Of a stretch of DNA of 7,875 nt, positions 4,762 to 7,875 are shown in pieces (positions within the stretch are counted from its first letter, which is position 1; the number at the start of each line of letters is the position of its first letter). Source of the DNA: an uncultured Phenylobacterium sp. (GTDB lineage: Bacteria; Pseudomonadota; Alphaproteobacteria; Caulobacterales; Caulobacteraceae); contig CAMFIW010000106.1 of the NCBI GenBank assembly GCA_945952355.1, positions 1 through 7,875 of the forward strand, read 5' to 3'. The notes beneath the pieces are model-generated. The model searched no databases. It saw nothing but the letters and a program-made list of their open reading frames with translations, and was not told where the DNA came from. Made by a program: the position numbers and the translations under genes.

Positions 4762-5514
4762 ATGAACACCGTCCTCGTCACCGGATGCTCGTCGGGCTTC
4801 GGCCTGGAGATCGCGCGGTATTTCCTCGACCGCGACTGGCGGGTGATCGCGACCATGCGGGCGCCGCGCGAGGACCTGCTGCCGCCATCGGACCGGTTGA
4901 GGGTTCTGGCCCTGGACGTGACCGTCGACGCCAGCATCGCCGCGGCCGTGGCGGCGGCCGGGCCGATCGACGTGCTGGTCAACAATGCCGGCGTGGGCAT
5001 GGTGAGCCCGCTGGAGACGGTGGCGATGGGCCAGATCCGCGAGCTGTTCGAGACCAACACCCTGGGCACGATCGCCATGACTCAGGCGGTGCTGCCGCAG
5101 ATGCGCACCCGGGGCTCGGGGGTGGTGATCAACGTGACCTCGGGCGTGACCTTCCAGCCGCTGCACCTGATGTCGATCTACACGGCCAGCAAGGCGGCGG
5201 TGAACGCCTTCACCGAGTCGCTGGCCCTGGAGCTGGAGCCGTTCGGGGTGCGGGCGCGGATCGTCATTCCGGGCCGGGCGCCGGAGACGCCGTTCGGCGC
5301 CAATGCGCGCTCGCGCATGGGGGCGGAGTTCCCGCCGGCCTATGCGCCGGTGGCGGCGCAGGTGATGGCGCGGGTGTCGCAACAGGGTGGCGAGATCACC
5401 CGCTCGATCGACGTGGCCGAGGCGGTTTGGCGGGCGGCGACAGATCCGTCGGCGCCGATGCGGATCCCGGCCGGGGCGGACGCGGTGGCGCGGGCGAACG
5501 CGGGGCGCGCCTAG
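4762..5514 (+). CDS. SDR family NAD(P)-dependent oxidoreductase
   Basis: This is a classical short-chain dehydrogenase/reductase of 250 residues, the usual length. It would interconvert an alcohol and a carbonyl with NAD(P)(H); the substrate is unknown. The Rossmann cofactor loop TGCSSGFG (7-14), D52 in LDVT, NNAG (74-77), the catalytic set N99, S127, Y140 and K144 (YTASK), and P170-G171 with T176 after the sixth strand are all present, so it should be active. The ATG has AGGAG (4752-4756) at 5 nt spacing. It is divergent from the reductase and lies upstream of an MmyB-like regulator on the same strand, a pairing known for this regulator family. A palindromic element separates the two, starting 7 bp after this stop codon. 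Confidence 0.93.
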   Translation: MNTVLVTGCSSGFGLEIARYFLDRDWRVIATMRAPREDLLPPSDRLRVLALDVTVDASIAAAVAAAGPIDVLVNNAGVGMVSPLETVAMGQIRELFETNTLGTIAMTQAVLPQMRTRGSGVVINVTSGVTFQPLHLMSIYTASKAAVNAFTESLALELEPFGVRARIVIPGRAPETPFGANARSRMGAEFPPAYAPVAAQVMARVSQQGGEITRSIDVAEAVWRAATDPSAPMRIPAGADAVARANAGRA

Positions 5515-5520
5515 CGGGAT

Positions 5521-5612
5521 CTATTTCGGGGACAGGATACCTAATTCGCCCTGGGTCCATCGTTCGAACGCCTGGAATCGTGGACGAATTGGGTATCCTG
5601 TCCCCGAAATAG
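5521..5612. repeat. 92 bp palindromic element (28 bp arms)
   Basis: The left arm 5521-5548 and right arm 5585-5612 are reverse complements with one mismatch in 28; the arm core is TTTCGGGGACAGGATACC. The 36 bp centre contains the 10 bp palindrome CGTTCGAACG (5561-5570). No open frame of substance lies inside. The GGGGACAG...CCTAATT style resembles dispersed palindromic repeats I recall from other proteobacteria, so a MITE/REP-type element is likely. By position it may also end transcription from the SDR gene. Confidence 0.8.
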
Positions 5613-5620
5613 GCTGCCGT

Positions 5621-5636
5621 GCTATCCTGGTATGAT
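5621..5636 (+). promoter_or_regulatory. Candidate promoter -10 with overlapping operator half-site
   Basis: TATGAT (5631-5636) is a good -10-like hexamer 23 nt before the regulator's ATG. It is overlapped by GCTATCCTGGTATG, which resembles the dyad at 4722-4735. No convincing -35 box is visible at the expected distance. The overlap would fit autorepression by the downstream regulator; this is inference. Confidence 0.4.
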
Positions 5637-5659
5637 CGAGGTCTTATACGGGTAACGGC

Positions 5660-6505
5660 ATGAGCCTGGCGGACGCGGACGACAACCGGCTCGGATCCTA
5701 TCTGAAGGACCGGCGGGGCAAGCTGGACCCGGCCGCCTTCGGCCTGCCGGGCGCGCGGCGGCGGACGCCGGGGCTGCGGCGCGAGGAGGTGGCCCAGCGG
5801 GCCAATATCAGCGCCACCTGGTACACCTGGCTGGAGCAGGGGCGCGGCGGGGCGCCGTCGGCCGACGTGCTGGAGCGGATCGCCCGCGCCCTGCTGCTGA
5901 CCGAGGCGGAGCGCGAGCACCTGTTCCTGCTGGGCCTGGGGCGGCCGCCCGAGGTGCGCTATCGCGGCGGCGAGGGGGTGACCCCCCGCCTGCAACGGGT
6001 GCTGGATGCGCTGAACCCCAGCCCGGCCCTGATCAAGACCGCCACGTGGGACGTGATCGCCTGGAACGCGGCGGCGGCCACGGTGATGGGCGACTACGGG
6101 GCGGTCGCGCCGGAGGCGCGCAACATCCTGCGGCGGATGTTCCTAGACCCGGCGGTGCGCGCGGCGCAGCACGACTGGGAGAGCGTGGCGCGTTCGGTCC
6201 TGGCCACCTTCCGCGGCGACGCGGCGCGGGCCGGCGCCCAGGGCGAGGTCGCGCAGATGGTCGAGGAGCTGCGCCGGGCGAGCCCCGAATTCGAGGCCAT
6301 GTGGCGCGAGCACGATGTCGGCCACCACGGCGAGGGGCTGAAGCGGATGAAGCATCCTGTGCTGGGGGAGCTCGCGCTGGAATACTCGACCTTCGCCGTC
6401 GACGGCCGGCCGGACCTGGGCATGGTGGTGTTCAACCCGGCGACCGAGGACGATGCGCGGCGGGTGGGCGAACTGATCGCGGCCAAGACGACGTTGCCGG
6501 GCTGA
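5660..6505 (+). CDS. XRE-type HTH regulator with MmyB-like ligand-binding domain
   Basis: The 281-residue product is a transcription factor. The N-terminal HTH covers about residues 10-76: LGSYLKDRRGKLDP, then the conserved RRRTPGLRREEVAQRANIS (33-51), WYTWLEQGR (54-62) and the PSADVLERIARAL helix. A short TEAEREHLFLLG segment follows. The C-terminal domain (about 108-276) matches the PAS-like MmyB ligand-binding domain: TPRLQRVLDALNPSPALI, W130-DVIAWN, NILRRMFLDP, the W217-... HDVGHH region and HPVLGELALEYSTFAV. In the family, this domain has been seen binding a fatty acid in a crystal structure, and members are often encoded beside SDR genes, as here. The upstream GGGTAA is only a weak Shine-Dalgarno. 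The next gene starts 57 bp downstream on the same strand and could be co-transcribed. The ligand is unknown. Confidence 0.92.
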   Translation: MSLADADDNRLGSYLKDRRGKLDPAAFGLPGARRRTPGLRREEVAQRANISATWYTWLEQGRGGAPSADVLERIARALLLTEAEREHLFLLGLGRPPEVRYRGGEGVTPRLQRVLDALNPSPALIKTATWDVIAWNAAAATVMGDYGAVAPEARNILRRMFLDPAVRAAQHDWESVARSVLATFRGDAARAGAQGEVAQMVEELRRASPEFEAMWREHDVGHHGEGLKRMKHPVLGELALEYSTFAVDGRPDLGMVVFNPATEDDARRVGELIAAKTTLPG

Positions 6506-6562
6506 GCCGTCTCGACCATCATCGGGCGACGGCCGGGACGGGCCGCAGCAGGGATGGACGCC

Positions 6563-7390
6563 ATGGCCGCACGTGACACCGGAACCGAAGACCTCCTGGC
6601 CGACCTGGCCGATGGGGTCCTGACCCTGACGCTGAACCGCCCGCAGGCGCGAAATGCGATGAGCGGGGCGATGAACGACGCCCTGGCCGCGCAACTCGCC
6701 TGGGCCGAGCTGGCGCGCGATGTGCGCTGCATCGTGCTGACCGGAACCGGCAAGGGCTTCTGCGCGGGCGGCGACGTCAAGGGGATGGCCGCCCGTGGCG
6801 GCGGCACGGCGGGTGGTCCGGGCGAGACCCTGGACGAGGCGATCCACCGCCAGCGGGTGAACCAGCGTGCGACGGCGGGCAAGCTGTTCAAGATGCCGAA
6901 GCCGACCATCGCGGCCCTGCCGGGCGCGGCGGCGGGGGCGGGCCTGTCGCTGGCGCTCGCCTGCGACCTGCGGATCATGGCGAGCGACGCCTTCATGACC
7001 ACGGCCTTCGCCAAGGTGGGCTTCGCCGGAGACTATGGCGGGACCTATTTCCTGAGCCAGCTCGTGGGCACGGCCAAGGCCAAGGAGCTCTACTTCCTGT
7101 CGGACCGGGTGGACGCCGCGGAGGCGCTGCGGCTGGGCCTCACCAACTGGGTCTGCGCGCCGGAGGAGCTGGCGGCGAAAACGGCGGAGGTGGCCGGCCG
7201 CCTGGCGGGCGGGCCGACCGTGGCCTACCGCTACATGAAGGAGAACCTGAACCGCGCGCTGGGCGGCGAGGTCGACGATTGCCTGGACCTGGAGGCGACG
7301 CACCACGTCCACTGCTCGCAGACCGAGGACCACCAGCAGGCGGCCAAGGCCTTCGTGGAGAAGCGGGCGCCGGTGTTCGTCGGGCGCTAG
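6563..7390 (+). CDS. Enoyl-CoA hydratase/isomerase family protein
   Basis: This crotonase-fold protein (275 residues) acts on an acyl-CoA. It shows NRP (25-27), the first oxyanion-hole segment GKGFCAGGDV (63-72), the second at GAAAGAGLSLALACDLRI (121-138), GDYGGTYFLSQLVG (156-169) and a typical C terminus (KAFVEKRAPVFVG). The two catalytic glutamates of rat mitochondrial hydratase (E144, E164) align with S129 and F149, so simple hydratase activity is doubtful. D157 lies in the loop where some isomerase or dehalogenase members carry an acidic residue. It may be an isomerase-type or divergent member. ATG 6563 is preferred because AGGGA (6550-6554) is 8 nt upstream; ATG 6554 is an in-frame alternative with no room for a ribosome site. 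Its stop overlaps that of the convergent GNAT gene. Confidence 0.9.
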   Translation: MAARDTGTEDLLADLADGVLTLTLNRPQARNAMSGAMNDALAAQLAWAELARDVRCIVLTGTGKGFCAGGDVKGMAARGGGTAGGPGETLDEAIHRQRVNQRATAGKLFKMPKPTIAALPGAAAGAGLSLALACDLRIMASDAFMTTAFAKVGFAGDYGGTYFLSQLVGTAKAKELYFLSDRVDAAEALRLGLTNWVCAPEELAAKTAEVAGRLAGGPTVAYRYMKENLNRALGGEVDDCLDLEATHHVHCSQTEDHQQAAKAFVEKRAPVFVGR

Positions 7391-7875
7391 GCGGGGCCAA
7401 TCCGGAAGCGGAGGATCGGGCCGTTCCAGTGGTCGGTCGCGAAGTCGTCCTCTTCGATGTCGCGGGCCTGAGGGTGGCTGCGGACGGCGGCGCGCCAGAA
7501 GGCGAGCGCCGAGACGTTGCGCCGCGCGACGGCCGCTTCCCAGAGGCCGGGATAGAGCGAGAAGACCCCGTGGACGGCGGCCGTGCCGACCCCGCCGCGG
7601 CGGTGTTTCCGCACGACGAAGAACTCGGCCATGTTGCGTTCCAGCGGGCGGTCGCTGTGGCTGTGGTCGTTGATCAGGGCGAAGCCGGCCAGGTGGCCTG
7701 CGATGCGGAACAGGAGCGGGATGTGGCCGGGCTCGCGCCAGTAGGGATCGAGCGGATAGTCGAAGAAGCGGCCGTCGGGCTCCAGCTCGCCGGTCGGCAG
7801 GCCCGCCCAGTGCTCCGAGAAGTCGTGGACGTAGAACTGCATCATGTTGGCCAGGATCGGCCGCTCCTCGGGGCG
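7387..7875 (-). CDS. GNAT family acetyltransferase (5' end outside window)
   Basis: The visible part (162 residues) reads from the window edge as RPEERPILANMMQFYVHDFS and continues to a TAG at 7387-7389. Internal ATGs exist at 7845 and 7842, but the open frame upstream fits the family's usual N terminus (RP...R..L.NL.QLY.HDFSE) and no Shine-Dalgarno precedes those ATGs, so the true start is probably beyond 7875. Counting from the ATG at 7845, motif A is at about 74-95 (FFVVRKHRRGGVGTAAVHGVF; pyrophosphate loop R82-R-G-G-V-G87) and motif B around RRNVSALAFWRAAV (108-121). It resembles the 'predicted acetyltransferase' group with HDFSE N termini; the acceptor is unknown. Its stop codon overlaps that of the enoyl-CoA hydratase family gene by two bases, tail to tail. 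Confidence 0.87.
   Translation of the reverse strand, partial: RPEERPILANMMQFYVHDFSEHWAGLPTGELEPDGRFFDYPLDPYWREPGHIPLLFRIAGHLAGFALINDHSHSDRPLERNMAEFFVVRKHRRGGVGTAAVHGVFSLYPGLWEAAVARRNVSALAFWRAAVRSHPQARDIEEDDFATDHWNGPILRFRIGPA

Noticed and set aside
3903..5078. 391-residue minus-strand open frame
   Set aside because: It is an arginine/proline-rich shadow of the GNAT, reductase and SDR genes, all of which have clear family motifs in their own frames.
6143..7333. 396-residue minus-strand open frame, and another at 6094-7014
   Set aside because: Both are antisense shadows of the regulator and enoyl-CoA hydratase family genes, a common effect in high-GC DNA.

Overview
The base composition is high (about two thirds G+C by eye) and the gene content is alphaproteobacterial. 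An XRE/MmyB-type regulator, an SDR, an enoyl-CoA hydratase family protein, GNAT enzymes and dense dispersed palindromic repeats suggest a free-living member of the Caulobacterales (Caulobacter/Phenylobacterium-like). The genus is an inference from gene style, not a proven assignment.

Layout. (1) 1-872: two minus-strand genes, the 5' part of a chorismate mutase and a 114-residue unrecognised protein with a good Shine-Dalgarno and a candidate terminator. Between them lies a ~120 bp inverted-repeat unit. (2) 873-1450: no convincing gene. A perfect 31 bp inverted repeat (996-1026 / 1383-1413) encloses two further units of the same repeat family. (3) 1466-2143: a two-repeat helix-turn-helix protein resembling Sf6-type phage terminase small subunits, with no other phage gene in view. 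Its start codon lies inside a strong imperfect palindrome. (4) 2145-3370: a lower-GC pocket of three small genes (a secreted TonB-C-like protein, an unrecognised minus-strand ORF and a ~70-residue hypothetical), each bracketed by degenerate copies of one ~26 bp repeat, all in the same orientation. (5) 3382-3411: a REP-like hairpin. (6) 3566-7875: denser metabolic genes. These are a GNAT acetyltransferase, convergent to a RibD/DHFR-like reductase, then a divergently transcribed SDR, a 92 bp palindromic element, an XRE/MmyB-like regulator, an enoyl-CoA hydratase/isomerase family protein, and a partial GNAT acetyltransferase that converges on it with overlapping stop codons.

How the parts may work together. 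The clearest functional unit is the SDR plus the MmyB-like regulator. This pairing recurs in bacteria, and here a shared GCTATCCTG-type sequence lies both in the reductase/SDR divergent promoter region and on the likely -10 region of the regulator, suggesting joint control. The terminase-like gene is the most unusual item: duplicated DNA-binding repeats, a palindrome over its own start, and a large inverted-repeat cluster ending about 50 bp upstream. None of this amounts to a demonstrated new system. The window contains no CRISPR array, tRNA, rRNA or recognisable transposase or integrase gene.
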